From: Actinomyces vulturis
GTDB lineage: Bacteria > Actinomycetota > Actinomycetes > Actinomycetales > Actinomycetaceae
Reading direction: 5' to 3'
Assembly: GCF_001687305.1 (NCBI RefSeq)
Contig: NZ_LZRK01000008.1
Span: forward strand, 1-45,677
Length of the DNA: 45,677 bases
The notes beneath the pieces are model-generated. The model did not search any database, was not told the DNA's origin, and was given only the letters and a program-made list of their open reading frames with translations. This document shows positions 6,451-13,989 of the stretch, in pieces; positions within the stretch are counted from its first letter, which is position 1, and each line of letters begins with the position of its first letter. The position numbers and the translations under genes were made by a program.

Positions 6451-6786
6451 TTAGTAGTCCTCCATGCCAGGCATTGCATCCAAAACATTTGGTAAAAACT
6501 CCATGACCGGATATGCGCAAAAACCGCTGCGTGCGATCAATCCGGTGGACACAGCAATCTTGTTGTCAATGAGCCACTGTTCAATACTTTCGCCAAGATT
6601 GTTGGTGTCAATACATGCCTGACGGTCAGACAAAATCGGCGCATCTTCGATGTTTTTTGTCAGATTGCCAAACAACCCCTCGCCATCTAAAAACATGAAA
6701 ACTGCCAAGCGACCGTTAGAGACATAGGTTGTTTTGGCGAGAGTCACCGTATAAATTCCCGAGCCGAATGGGAGACATACTTTCAT
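6451..6786 (-). CDS. DUF4313-like protein
   Basis: 111 aa. The start MKVCLPFGSG overlaps the stop of the preceding gene by 4 nt (ATGA), which fixes it. The body follows the pattern I associate with DUF4313 (PF14190), a family of mobile-element proteins of unknown role: YVSNGRLAVFMF, a DGEGLFGNLT strand, ACIDTNN, then a wL-x-DNKIA-TGL segment and SGFCAYPVMEF. No catalytic residues are known for the family. It is the second gene of a two-gene unit. Confidence 0.65.
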   Translation of the reverse strand: MKVCLPFGSGIYTVTLAKTTYVSNGRLAVFMFLDGEGLFGNLTKNIEDAPILSDRQACIDTNNLGESIEQWLIDNKIAVSTGLIARSGFCAYPVMEFLPNVLDAMPGMEDY

Positions 6787-7115
6787 TCGTCCTCCAGTGC
6801 AATCAGAAGCCCTGTCGTTGTCATGTCGTATGCGGTAGCAACGATCTTGCATTTCAGCGCATCATCGTCTGATTGATCAGATTCGCTCGCATTGAAGACG
6901 ATGTATTGCCCTGGTTGATGCAACGCCTTGTATGCCGAGTCTTTTGCAGCATCAACAATCGTTTCAATGTTCGCTTCATTGTTGTTGGTGAACTTTTCGT
7001 AGAACGCCGCCGAAGTGACAACAGGGAATGACTCAGGGCCAACGCTGACATTGCCGAGCGCATACGCATCTCCAAACTCAATAAGATCGGACCAACCAAC
7101 AAAAACTGTTTCCAT
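6783..7115 (-). CDS. Hypothetical protein, 110 aa
   Basis: Not recognised. The start ATG 7115 sits exactly 9 nt after a CGACCAT element. The protein is acidic, with a helical middle (NEANIETIVDAAKDSAYKAL) and a beta-rich end. It is coupled to the DUF4313-like gene by a 4-nt overlap, so the two may act together. Confidence 0.65.
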   Translation of the reverse strand: METVFVGWSDLIEFGDAYALGNVSVGPESFPVVTSAAFYEKFTNNNEANIETIVDAAKDSAYKALHQPGQYIVFNASESDQSDDDALKCKIVATAYDMTTTGLLIALEDE

Positions 7116-7124
7116 GCCTTACTT

Positions 7125-7131
7125 ATGGTCG
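7125..7131 (-). promoter_or_regulatory. CGACCAT-N9-ATG element
   Basis: CCGACCATAAGTAAGGC then the ATG at 7115. It lies in a 71-nt intergenic gap, so it is the only visible start signal for this pair of genes. Confidence 0.6.
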
Positions 7132-7186
7132 GGAATCTGCTGGGCAGCGAACATTTTGGGCAGCCAGGCGCAGCTCACGAGACGGC

Positions 7187-7435
7187 TCATCTAGTCATCG
7201 TTGAATTAGCCCCAAACACAAAACGGATACTGGAAAGCCAGGCATAACAGCAGATGAACACCATGACCGCACAGAACATGCCAATGGATGCATACGCAAC
7301 GTTTTTTGGGTGTCCAAGTGCAATCCAGGTCAGCGCAGCGTGCGCAAACTCTGTGCAGGCTTTCAACTGTAAAAAAGATATGACGGTTGAAAACAAGAAA
7401 AACATCATCGAGTACAGCAGGCGTTCAAGACTCAT
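7187..7435 (-). CDS. Small membrane protein, 82 aa
   Basis: Not recognised. Two hydrophobic segments (about residues 8-24 and 46-68, the second rich in F, C and I) predict two membrane helices with a short loop between them. It overlaps the stop of the 49-aa membrane gene by 11 nt. It is the last gene of the 8.0-7.2 kb unit. Confidence 0.6.
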   Translation of the reverse strand: MSLERLLYSMMFFLFSTVISFLQLKACTEFAHAALTWIALGHPKNVAYASIGMFCAVMVFICCYAWLSSIRFVFGANSTMTR

Positions 7436-7574
7436 TTTTCACACCGATCCTGTGCGCCGTATAGAGGCATAAAACCAAAGCGAAAATGTTGAAGTAGGCA
7501 AATGATGTACTGCTCGATGTGATCAGCATGGTCACGGACACAAAGGCGCAGAAAACAATGATCAGCCCTGCCAC
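7425..7574 (-). CDS. Small membrane protein, 49 aa (GTG start)
   Basis: GTG 7574 lies inside the last codons of the preceding gene, and the stop lies inside the first codons of the following one. The product is two hydrophobic stretches (LIIVFCAFVSVTMLIT and YFNIFALVLCLYT) with a basic tail, so probably a two-helix membrane protein. The tight overlaps on both sides are the main support. Confidence 0.45.
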   Translation of the reverse strand: MAGLIIVFCAFVSVTMLITSSSTSFAYFNIFALVLCLYTAHRIGVKNES

Positions 7575-8005
7575 AGTGACAGCCCAATCGTCATATTCAT
7601 GGTGTAGCGCAAGTGTTCCAGCATTTTTTCAAACGCTTTGTTGTCAGTGACGCTCTCATAAAATAAGGCCACAGTTTCGCAGAGGTTAGCCACACATGTC
7701 ATTGCGGCGAAACGTTGATCATTGTTGATGTTATGCCAAACCAGGTAGTTCTCCTGGTCATTGAAGCGCAGCGACGTAAAAGGCTTGCCTGCACTAGCGC
7801 AGACACTCTGATGAAAAACGTCTAGTTCTCGCGCGGCTCTGAGTGCAAAATCTTCACTCCTGTCACCACTGGCATGTTTAGCCATCAATGACGTGTAGGC
7901 AATCCACGAAGCAACCACTTGATTGTTGACATTCGGGATTCCTACGTCTTTGCGAACATCGAGGTGGTACAAGCCTTGTACTTTTTTGGTAGGAATGTTG
8001 GTCAT
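7562..8005 (-). CDS. Hypothetical protein, 147 aa
   Basis: Not recognised. The start MTNIPTKKV (8005) is preferred over an upstream TTG because it lies 9 nt after CGACCAT. The protein looks all-helical and soluble, with an ALRAARELDVF helix and a C-terminal MLEHLRYTMNMTIG helix. It leads a unit with two small membrane proteins, so it may work at the membrane. Confidence 0.65.
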   Translation of the reverse strand: MTNIPTKKVQGLYHLDVRKDVGIPNVNNQVVASWIAYTSLMAKHASGDRSEDFALRAARELDVFHQSVCASAGKPFTSLRFNDQENYLVWHNINNDQRFAAMTCVANLCETVALFYESVTDNKAFEKMLEHLRYTMNMTIGLSLWQG

Positions 8006-8014
8006 GCTCAATAT

Positions 8015-8021
8015 ATGGTCG
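8015..8021 (-). promoter_or_regulatory. CGACCAT-N9-ATG element
   Basis: ACGACCATATATTGAGC then ATG 8005. It begins only 4 nt after the arm of the upstream terminator, leaving no room for a conventional -35 outside the hairpin. Confidence 0.6.
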
Positions 8022-8024
8022 TAA

Positions 8025-8059
8025 AAACAAAAGCACCCCGTTCAGAGGTGCTTTTGTTT
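8025..8059 (-). terminator. Rho-independent terminator of sigma-like gene
   Basis: A 13-bp perfect inverted repeat (8025-8037 with 8047-8059), GC-rich near the loop and T-rich on the 3' side in the minus direction. It overlaps the stop codon of the sigma-like gene. Confidence 0.85.
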
Positions 8060-9018
8060 CACTTTTTGGCTGCGTTCAGTGCCGCATTCCAAAGATCGTC
8101 TGCGTTTTGTGGGTACTGCTTGAGCATGGCACACACACGGTCGCGCCCGTCTTCGTCCAGTCCAGATCCAAACGGTGCAAACAGTGCTGCTGTACCCTCG
8201 TCGTCTTCTGCTCGCTCCCAGGTGTCTACTGCGCCCAGAACACCACCTGGATATTCATTCATGATCGAGCGGCATTGAACAACAACACGTTGGTTGTAAG
8301 AGGCGCGTTGAACACGCGGAGCATTAGACATGCTTGCTAGTGCATCCCAAACCTCCAACTTGGCTTTCTCTTTTTGGCCAGAGTTGAGCAAATGGTTGGC
8401 TCGTCCCATCTCAGAATTTTGGTCTTCACCCTCGAAAGAGTCAGACGAAGTGAAGGCGTTAATACCTTCAACCATTGATCCGTCTTCACGAATAATGGTT
8501 CCCATTTGAGCCATTCGTGCCTTTTCCAGCAAGTTTTTGCTTGGGCGGTGGTTGGGATCATGCCAGGTCTGACGCACGTAGTCGGCCAATTCTTGATGTT
8601 CTTGGCTTGAAAGTTTGCGTCCCAACTCTTCTTCTCGCAAAGCCTTCTCTTCAGAAATGATTGTCATCGCTTTGCGGTCAGTGGGGTTTAAGTTCAAATG
8701 TCCAGATGAGCGTGACACTGCGCGCTTGACTGCTGTCGTCAGCACCGGCCTGGGTACTCCCCCACGATCTTTATAACTGGTCCAAAGGTCGGCAATGACG
8801 TTAGAAACAACGTCATCGTAGTCAAACGCGTTCTTAAAAACGCCCTGCCGGTTCATCTCATAGTGAGTCAGTTTTTGAACATGCGGAAGAATCTCATCGA
8901 ACTGAATCTCTTGAGGTGTGTTCAGGCTGACTACAGGCGCGCCAGCCTTCTTGAAATCGAATTTGCCGTCGCGTGCGCGGTTGACCTTGGACTCATCGAA
9001 GTTGCTCTCTTTGCTCAT
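8059..9018 (-). CDS. Tagged sigma-70-like regulatory protein
   Basis: 319 aa. Residues 6-32 are the element's common N-terminal tag (FDESKVNRARDGKF). The next part resembles sigma-70: DYDDVVSNVIADLW (67-79) and a KRAVSRSSG segment are like region 2, and LGRKLSSQEHQELADYVRQ (132-150) is like region 3 (lGR-P-t-eEla). I cannot see a clear region 4 helix-turn-helix in the C-terminal half. A role in reading one of the element's own promoter motifs is inference. The gene stands alone between a palindromic CTAGTAG site and a terminator. Confidence 0.5.
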   Translation of the reverse strand: MSKESNFDESKVNRARDGKFDFKKAGAPVVSLNTPQEIQFDEILPHVQKLTHYEMNRQGVFKNAFDYDDVVSNVIADLWTSYKDRGGVPRPVLTTAVKRAVSRSSGHLNLNPTDRKAMTIISEEKALREEELGRKLSSQEHQELADYVRQTWHDPNHRPSKNLLEKARMAQMGTIIREDGSMVEGINAFTSSDSFEGEDQNSEMGRANHLLNSGQKEKAKLEVWDALASMSNAPRVQRASYNQRVVVQCRSIMNEYPGGVLGAVDTWERAEDDEGTAALFAPFGSGLDEDGRDRVCAMLKQYPQNADDLWNAALNAAKK

Positions 9019-9035
9019 GCCACCTACTAGGTGGC
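9019..9035 (-). promoter_or_regulatory. CTAGTAG element inside a 17-bp palindrome
   Basis: GCCACCTA-C-TAGGTGGC, a perfect palindrome with one central base, ends immediately before the ATG of the sigma-like gene. CTAGTAG occupies 9024-9030, 5 nt from the ATG. A dimeric regulator binding here would block the start, so autoregulation is possible. Confidence 0.55.
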
Positions 9036-9051
9036 TCGGAGCGCAAACAGA

Positions 9052-9876
9052 TTAGTTAGAGATCAGCACTTCTCTTGTCATGTATTGACCACGAGTTCTG
9101 GCAGAGATTTTTCTACGAACGTCAACAGTTTCAATGGTGAACCCTGCATAGAGGTCACGGACAATCTCGGTGTCAGAGTTTGACTGAACAAACTTTATTC
9201 CGCGACCATCTAGTTCTAAACACAGGTTTCTCAGTTCAGTGTGCTGCTTTAGACCAAACTCTCCGGGTTGATAGCCCACAAAACTTTCGCTCGCGCTGAG
9301 CGGCACATAGGGCGGATCTAGATAGACGAATGAGTTTTCTGGTGCACGCTTAATCGCTCGAACATAGTCCATACATTCGAGTTGTACGTCTTGATCCAGT
9401 TGTTTGCTGCATTGGCGAAGCAGACTGGCATTAAACAACTCTCGTTTCTCGTTGTGGTTATACGAGACGTTGCACTGGCCAGCACGATTGGTTCGATACA
9501 AGCCACAGTAGCCACGGCGGTTGATGTACATAAACCGCGCTGCGCGTTCTAAGTTGCTCAGTGATGCAAATGCTTGATCGTCTCTATCCAGGTTGCGGAT
9601 AGCGTAGTAGAACTCTTGACAACTGCGTTGGCTGTACTCAGTTAACAGGTCAATCAGATTGTCCAGGTCGTCTCGCACAACACGAAACGTATTGATCAGT
9701 TCAGTGTTAATGTCACTGAGCAGAGCGTTGTTCAGGCCGTTTCTAAAAAAGACTGCGCCGCTACCAACAAAAGGCTCAACGTATGTTTGTGTGTTTTGAG
9801 GAATCATTGCACCGATACGCGGTGCTAACTGAGTTTTAGATCCAGGCCATAGCAAAAACTGTTTGTTCACGCCCAT
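9052..9876 (-). CDS. D12-class DNA adenine N6-methyltransferase (Dam-like)
   Basis: 274 aa, normal for the family. WPGSKTQLAPRI near the start, the SAM-binding motif EPFVGSGAVFF (about 34-44) and the catalytic motif YLDPPYVPL (about 195) are all present and intact. Dam-like enzymes methylate adenine in short palindromes, often GATC, but the target cannot be read from this sequence. No restriction enzyme lies nearby, so it is probably an orphan methylase protecting or marking the element's DNA. ATG 9876 directly abuts CTAGTAG; GTG 9870, two codons on, has the 6-nt spacing seen at other CTAGTAG genes and may be the true start. Confidence 0.88.
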   Translation of the reverse strand: MGVNKQFLLWPGSKTQLAPRIGAMIPQNTQTYVEPFVGSGAVFFRNGLNNALLSDINTELINTFRVVRDDLDNLIDLLTEYSQRSCQEFYYAIRNLDRDDQAFASLSNLERAARFMYINRRGYCGLYRTNRAGQCNVSYNHNEKRELFNASLLRQCSKQLDQDVQLECMDYVRAIKRAPENSFVYLDPPYVPLSASESFVGYQPGEFGLKQHTELRNLCLELDGRGIKFVQSNSDTEIVRDLYAGFTIETVDVRRKISARTRGQYMTREVLISN

Positions 9877-9883
9877 CTACTAG
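9877..9883 (-). promoter_or_regulatory. CTAGTAG element of the methylase gene
   Basis: GCCTAGTAGATGGGCGTG: CTAGTAG, then 6 nt, then GTG 9870. The arrangement is nearly identical to that before the primase gene on the other strand. Confidence 0.55.
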
Positions 9884-9897
9884 GCGCACAAGTTTGC

Positions 9898-10473
9898 TCA
9901 CAGGCTGAGAAAAGACTCGTCTTCTATCGCCTGGGCCAAGACAAAAGAGTGCCCCATGATTCTGTCAGCATTGTTCACCACGTCAGCAAAACTCATGCCA
10001 AGTGCCTTGTGGTCATATCCGTCAAAATCAACGAGAGCAATGTCCATGTTTTTTATGGCGCGCCGGGTGCTCACAACAATCTCCATACTGCGCTCATTGT
10101 TGCTTAATGCTTGCAGATAGAGCGGAATATAGATCTGTTTGCGAGCCTCAATGTAGGAGAGTTTTTCACCATTGAAAAGGCTGTAGGCCACCTTGCCACG
10201 CTGACCATGGCGGATCGCCTTATGAGAGGCGAACATGAACCGCTGGTAGTCAAAAAACTCATCCGTTGGCTCGCCATTGTCGTCCAGCATGTGCTCATAG
10301 ACCTTGCACCCCTGGTAGGCATTCTCCATACGAATGGACTTGCTACCGTCTGGCAAACAAACAGGTCCAAGATAGAACGGTGAAAGATACTGACCATATT
10401 GCCCACGGCTGGTGACATCGAAACGTCTGAAACCGTCGGGCAGAGCTTGAGAATACTTCAGCACTCTCAACAT
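9898..10473 (-). CDS. Conserved hypothetical protein, 191 aa
   Basis: No firm family. The text TSRGQYGQYLSPFYLGP, ENAYQGCKVY, the helical part KAIRHGQRGK, YIEARKQIYIPLY and LVDFDGYDH looks like a conserved phage or plasmid protein family with invariant aromatic and Asp residues. I recall similar uncharacterised proteins (possibly DUF6939) but cannot confirm this. It is soluble, with no signal peptide. It lies between the ImmA-like gene (40-nt gap) and the methylase. Confidence 0.55.
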   Translation of the reverse strand: MLRVLKYSQALPDGFRRFDVTSRGQYGQYLSPFYLGPVCLPDGSKSIRMENAYQGCKVYEHMLDDNGEPTDEFFDYQRFMFASHKAIRHGQRGKVAYSLFNGEKLSYIEARKQIYIPLYLQALSNNERSMEIVVSTRRAIKNMDIALVDFDGYDHKALGMSFADVVNNADRIMGHSFVLAQAIEDESFLSL

Positions 10474-10513
10474 GAGATCCTGGCTTCTTTCTTGTCAAGA
10501 ATAAACAAGTCAA

Positions 10514-11044
10514 TCATTCGCCGTCTATTCCTAAAGTTTTGGATAAAAGCGTCTTGTTGAAGTTTTCGATGAGACGCTTTCGATATAAAGCATCGACCCT
10601 TCTCACACCAAAAAAGTCAGCAATCTCCTGTGTTTTCATACCTTTTTCAACCATGAGGTTGAACTGCCACCTGGGCATGAGCAGGGCCATGCTGAAAACG
10701 TGAGCGAAGTACTCATGCACACTTTGGCCTTTTTCTATGCGGTCGGGCGAATGGCATTCAAAAGAGTACCTGTGAGAAAAATCAGTAACCTCTCGCTCTT
10801 TCACGTGCCCAAGACCATGAGAAACCATGAGACGGCGTTCAACTGGCGTGAGTTTTTCGGACACAACGATGCACGGGTAGCGGTCATGAAGTTTCAGGGT
10901 GTAGGAAACTTCTTCTGGACCTGACAAAGCCACGCCAATGTTGAGTTTCTGCGCAATCTGGAATGGGTCGATGGCCTGAATAGGTATCTCCATATCACGA
11001 CGTAGACTGTCTGCTGCGATTTCTGCGGCTTCAAAAGTCAGCAT
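10514..11044 (-). CDS. ImmA/IrrE-like protein with altered zinc-protease motif
   Basis: 176 aa. The fold signature RRLMVSHGLGHVKE followed by EYFAHVFSMALLMP matches ImmA/IrrE metallopeptidases, which normally carry H-E-x2-H and a third ligand E and cleave repressors to release mobile elements or DNA-damage genes. Here the catalytic Glu is Gly (HGLGH) while both His and the later Glu remain, so it may bind zinc without cutting. No partner repressor is evident nearby. The start overlaps the preceding gene by 7 nt. Confidence 0.75.
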   Translation of the reverse strand: MLTFEAAEIAADSLRRDMEIPIQAIDPFQIAQKLNIGVALSGPEEVSYTLKLHDRYPCIVVSEKLTPVERRLMVSHGLGHVKEREVTDFSHRYSFECHSPDRIEKGQSVHEYFAHVFSMALLMPRWQFNLMVEKGMKTQEIADFFGVRRVDALYRKRLIENFNKTLLSKTLGIDGE

Positions 11045-11691
11045 GTGTAATCAACACCTTCGCGCGCATAGATTTCTTTAGCGTCAGCAACACTTTGCGT
11101 TGCGATAGCAACAATCTGGTCACTGAACTCTTCATGGTTGCGGCAAATGATTTGCGCTGCCCCCAGCTGGCGCGCTACACGCTTGAGAAAAATGGTTGGC
11201 AAGTCACCAAACTGTTCGATCAACACCTCATCGTTTTCAGCGTATGAGTCCACAGTTTTTTGCATGACTTTAGGCATGTAGTGATAGCGACGCTCAGCCT
11301 TAGCGCGAACCTTGCAGGAACGGTCAGCAAGAAGCAGAGCCAGTTGTGCCTCATTGACGTTTTGAACAATCATGGTGCGCACCTTGCGATTGAGCGAACC
11401 AAGAGCCAACCACAAGGCTTGATCGCGTAAAAGCGGCGCTAGATTCTCATCTACATCTTTCAGATTCATCGTCAAATAGAGAGCCTGATATTTACCAGGC
11501 ATGTTTTTTAGGCAAGCAATCGGATCGCGCTCAAAAAGAAGTGGCCACATACGTTCGTTTTGAGCAAGAACACAAACTTGCTCATCACTGAGTGTGTCAA
11601 TCAGTTCATTAATTGCAGTGTCTGTACCAAAAGGTTCAACTCCCACGGCTTTAGCCGCGTTGTAAGCCAGATGTTCGTTAGCGGTTTCCAT
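11038..11691 (-). CDS. Hypothetical helical protein, 217 aa
   Basis: Not recognised. The protein is all-helical with loosely repeated units. One (LALLLADRSCKVRAKAERR) resembles a single degenerate VR-x2-VA repeat, so it may be a diverged relative of the element's repeat proteins. It lacks the N-terminal tag. ATG 11691 lies 9 nt after CGACCAT, and it leads the unit with the ImmA-like and 191-aa genes. Confidence 0.6.
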   Translation of the reverse strand: METANEHLAYNAAKAVGVEPFGTDTAINELIDTLSDEQVCVLAQNERMWPLLFERDPIACLKNMPGKYQALYLTMNLKDVDENLAPLLRDQALWLALGSLNRKVRTMIVQNVNEAQLALLLADRSCKVRAKAERRYHYMPKVMQKTVDSYAENDEVLIEQFGDLPTIFLKRVARQLGAAQIICRNHEEFSDQIVAIATQSVADAKEIYAREGVDYTC

Positions 11692-11700
11692 GCCTTATTC

Positions 11701-11707
11701 ATGGTCG
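11701..11707 (-). promoter_or_regulatory. CGACCAT-N9-ATG element
   Basis: TCCGACCATGAATAAGGC then ATG 11691. It starts 7 nt after the stop of the upstream repeat-protein gene. Confidence 0.6.
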
Positions 11708-11713
11708 GATGAA

Positions 11714-12247
11714 CTACGGCGAAACTGAAGAATTCGCCGTTTTATCGCCATGGTCGGACAAAAGTTCCTGCACGACATTGCCGCCGTACCGAGCAACACA
11801 TGTACGAACCCACTCATCTTCGTCGTCAACTAAAAACATGCGCTGCTCATCGTTGCCACATACGGCAACTTCTGCTCGCACGATATAACTGTCGTCTTCG
11901 AGCAAAACCCACCGCTGGTTTTCATTGCCATAGGTGGCAACATTGAGCCTGACACGCTCATCTGGGTCATCAAGAAGTTGCTGGCGCTGCCTATCGTTTC
12001 CATAGCGTGCCACAGCAAAACGCACATTCACGCTCTTGTCATGAACAAGTTTGTCTCGGTGATGGGCATTGCCGTGCTGAGCGATAGCACTACGAACCTT
12101 GTCACTTACATCATCAATCAAAGCGTTACGCATTTTTGTACTGCCATAGACGGCAACAGCAGCGCGAACATTCTCATCCTTATGCTCCATCAGTAGAGCC
12201 TTTTGCTTAGCTCCGCCGATAGCGGCAACAAAACGTAAGTCATTCAT
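11714..12247 (-). CDS. VR-x2-VA repeat protein, untagged, 177 aa
   Basis: About six repeats of roughly 25 residues of the form VR-x2-VA-x-YG-x4-R-x2-L-x-D-D. Examples are VRSAIAQHG, VRFAVARYG and VRLNVATYG. The pattern predicts a solenoid of helix pairs like the leucine-rich-repeat-variant (LRV) or HEAT type. Unlike most paralogs it has no N-terminal tag and is very regular. It overlaps the preceding beta-helix gene by 8 nt, so the two are coupled. Binding partner unknown. Confidence 0.75.
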   Translation of the reverse strand: MNDLRFVAAIGGAKQKALLMEHKDENVRAAVAVYGSTKMRNALIDDVSDKVRSAIAQHGNAHHRDKLVHDKSVNVRFAVARYGNDRQRQQLLDDPDERVRLNVATYGNENQRWVLLEDDSYIVRAEVAVCGNDEQRMFLVDDEDEWVRTCVARYGGNVVQELLSDHGDKTANSSVSP

Positions 12248-12554
12248 TGCTCAGCACCAGAGCCATGTCATGTGCGGTAACGCGAGAATCTTTATCGACG
12301 GCAATCATGGATTCATCAAATGCATCCACCTGCGCCCCCTGATTGGCAAAAACTCGCCCACGGTTAATGGCTCGCCCTTTGCCACCATTGAGAGTAATCA
12401 GCGAATCATTTGCGACAGTCACCATGGAAGCCGGATTGTTAAACACCAGGTGCTCGCTGCTGTCCACAACAATGTCATGCCCTTTGGCTAAAGCATCGTT
12501 TGCCTCGTGTTGGGTGTGAACAATGGTTCCGTAATTACAGGAGTAGTCGATCAT
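12240..12554 (-). CDS. Small beta-helix-like repeat protein, 104 aa
   Basis: Short repeating strands of the form V-x-A-x-D-S-x-I/V (VTVANDSLITL, RVFANQGAQVDAFDESMIAV, DSRVTAHDMALV) suggest a right-handed beta-helix like those in phage and actinobacterial V-x-A repeat proteins. No enzymatic residues are evident. ATG 12554 is 9 nt after CGACCAT. It is cotranscribed with the untagged repeat protein. Confidence 0.6.
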   Translation of the reverse strand: MIDYSCNYGTIVHTQHEANDALAKGHDIVVDSSEHLVFNNPASMVTVANDSLITLNGGKGRAINRGRVFANQGAQVDAFDESMIAVDKDSRVTAHDMALVLSNE

Positions 12555-12563
12555 GTCTTATTT

Positions 12564-12570
12564 ATGGTCG
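12564..12570 (-). promoter_or_regulatory. CGACCAT-N9-ATG element
   Basis: ACGACCATAAATAAGAC then ATG 12554. It sits 6 nt after the SipW-operon terminator. Confidence 0.6.
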
Positions 12571-12575
12571 TAAAA

Positions 12576-12613
12576 ACACGACAGCCCCAGACTTTTGCCT
12601 GGGGCTGTCGTGT
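12576..12613 (-). terminator. Rho-independent terminator of SipW operon
   Basis: A perfect 15-bp GC-rich inverted repeat (12576-12590 with 12599-12613) with an 8-nt loop and a T-run on the minus strand. Confidence 0.92.
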
Positions 12614-12631
12614 TGATGGACCCATCAACCA

Positions 12632-13399
12632 TCACTCGCTACTACACGCACCAGGGGTAGGTGTAGACAGACGAGAAGTAAAAGGTGTAACCGAAACCGC
12701 TGGCTGCTCAAGTTTTTTCGCTAACTCACTGTAATCAACAGTGATCGTATGAAAATCAGTTGTCCATGAATCAGACGCGCTGATTTCCATTGGTTCACCA
12801 TCTTCGCCAGTTGTGGTGGCGTTGACCGTACCAACGTTGGTGTATGTACCATTTTCGCCGGTTTCACTGGGCAAAGTGGCCACCATACAATAGAGAGAAG
12901 TTTTCTTTCCGCCTGTGGCATCAGAGTCGGTGAGTTTGCCACCCTGATCGATCAGTTTCTCCACATTGGCCACTGAACATTCTTCACCTTCTGGCAACCA
13001 GCCCGTGTGAACCTGTGCCCCTTCGACACCTTCAAAGAAGTCTTTGAAAGCTTGAGAGTCAACAATAACGTTTGTTGAACGATGTGGTGTAGATGAACCA
13101 GTGAAACTGATTGGAACCGCCAACTCGTGAGAGCCTGTGGTCAACTGGGAGATTTGTTCGGCAGTTAACGTGCCCTGGGTGGTGGTGTAGGTGTGCGTGA
13201 AGTTTTCACTTTGCACTGACTCCCCCGTTGCTCCCTCAATTCCTGTCAATGGTGTTTCGACAGTAATGGAGGTTCGAGCCAGGCTTGCGCCAGCACCAGG
13301 ATCGAGAGCAGTGTCATGCCAAAAAGCCGACGCTGTGCCACTCAATCCGGCACTTGCAACGGCGGCAAGTGCAAAAATTCCTGTCATGCGCTTGTTCAT
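12632..13399 (-). CDS. SipW-dependent secreted protein, 255 aa
   Basis: An N-terminal hydrophobic segment (residues 6-24) ends in ASAFWHDTA, the alternate-type signal cleaved by SipW-class peptidases; actinobacterial members carry SAW/FWHD at this place. The mature part is beta-rich, has four Cys, and contains THTYTTTQG and TADQ-type strands. It has no sorting signal, so it is probably a polymer-forming or released subunit like TasA/CalY-type proteins, by family analogy. It overlaps the upstream gene by one base (TAATG). Last gene of the operon. Confidence 0.75.
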   Translation of the reverse strand: MNKRMTGIFALAAVASAGLSGTASAFWHDTALDPGAGASLARTSITVETPLTGIEGATGESVQSENFTHTYTTTQGTLTAEQISQLTTGSHELAVPISFTGSSTPHRSTNVIVDSQAFKDFFEGVEGAQVHTGWLPEGEECSVANVEKLIDQGGKLTDSDATGGKKTSLYCMVATLPSETGENGTYTNVGTVNATTTGEDGEPMEISASDSWTTDFHTITVDYSELAKKLEQPAVSVTPFTSRLSTPTPGACSSE

Positions 13400-13971
13400 T
13401 ACTTGGCCTCCTGATCCAGTGCAACGGTAAACGACAACGCTGGGGTGTCACGCACCTGATCAGAGTCATCGAAATCGCCATAGGTGCTTTCGACAATGAC
13501 AGTGAACTGGGTACTGCCTGGCTTAATGCCAGTAACGTTCAGTTCAGTGCCAATCGGACTGGGACCAGCAAGAATTTCACCGGTAGATGAAGCCAAAGCG
13601 ATGGTAGATGCGGCTTGTTCTGCGCCACCAGTAGAGTTCACCGTGAGTTTGCCGGTGATGGTTGTGCCCTCCAACTCCACGTTGAATACGGCCTTGCCTT
13701 CAACAATGTCACCAGGGGCAATAGGCGTGGTGAACTTCCCGCCCTCAACATGCAAATCATGAATAGGTTCACGGTCGCATGTCATCTCACGCCAGGAAAT
13801 CACATTCTTTTCGCTCAAGTCGAGAGTTCCAGATTGCAATGTGATTGCCGGAATAGAGGCGGTGTCACGCCATGCGGAGTAGGCACGCTGCGTGCCCACA
13901 CCAGCAAGTGATCCAACACCTACTGCACCAAACAAGCCTAAGAAAAGGGCGTTACGTCGTGTAAGTTCCAT
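13399..13971 (-). CDS. SipW-dependent secreted protein with twin-arginine-like start, 190 aa
   Basis: Begins MELTRRNALFLGLFGAVGVG, with a hydrophobic core and then AYSAWRDTASIPAITLQSGTL. The SAWRD region followed by a SGTLDL strand is typical of actinobacterial alternate-type signal peptide proteins cut by SipW. The TRRN start also looks like a Tat motif. The body is beta-sandwich-like. It is probably a structural surface subunit made together with the neighbouring substrates. Confidence 0.78.
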   Translation of the reverse strand: MELTRRNALFLGLFGAVGVGSLAGVGTQRAYSAWRDTASIPAITLQSGTLDLSEKNVISWREMTCDREPIHDLHVEGGKFTTPIAPGDIVEGKAVFNVELEGTTITGKLTVNSTGGAEQAASTIALASSTGEILAGPSPIGTELNVTGIKPGSTQFTVIVESTYGDFDDSDQVRDTPALSFTVALDQEAK

Positions 13972-13989
13972 TTGTTATACTCCCCTTCC

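Noticed and set aside
9052-9876. Restriction-modification system
   Set aside because: The methylase is intact, but no neighbouring gene shows endonuclease motifs, so it is treated as an orphan.
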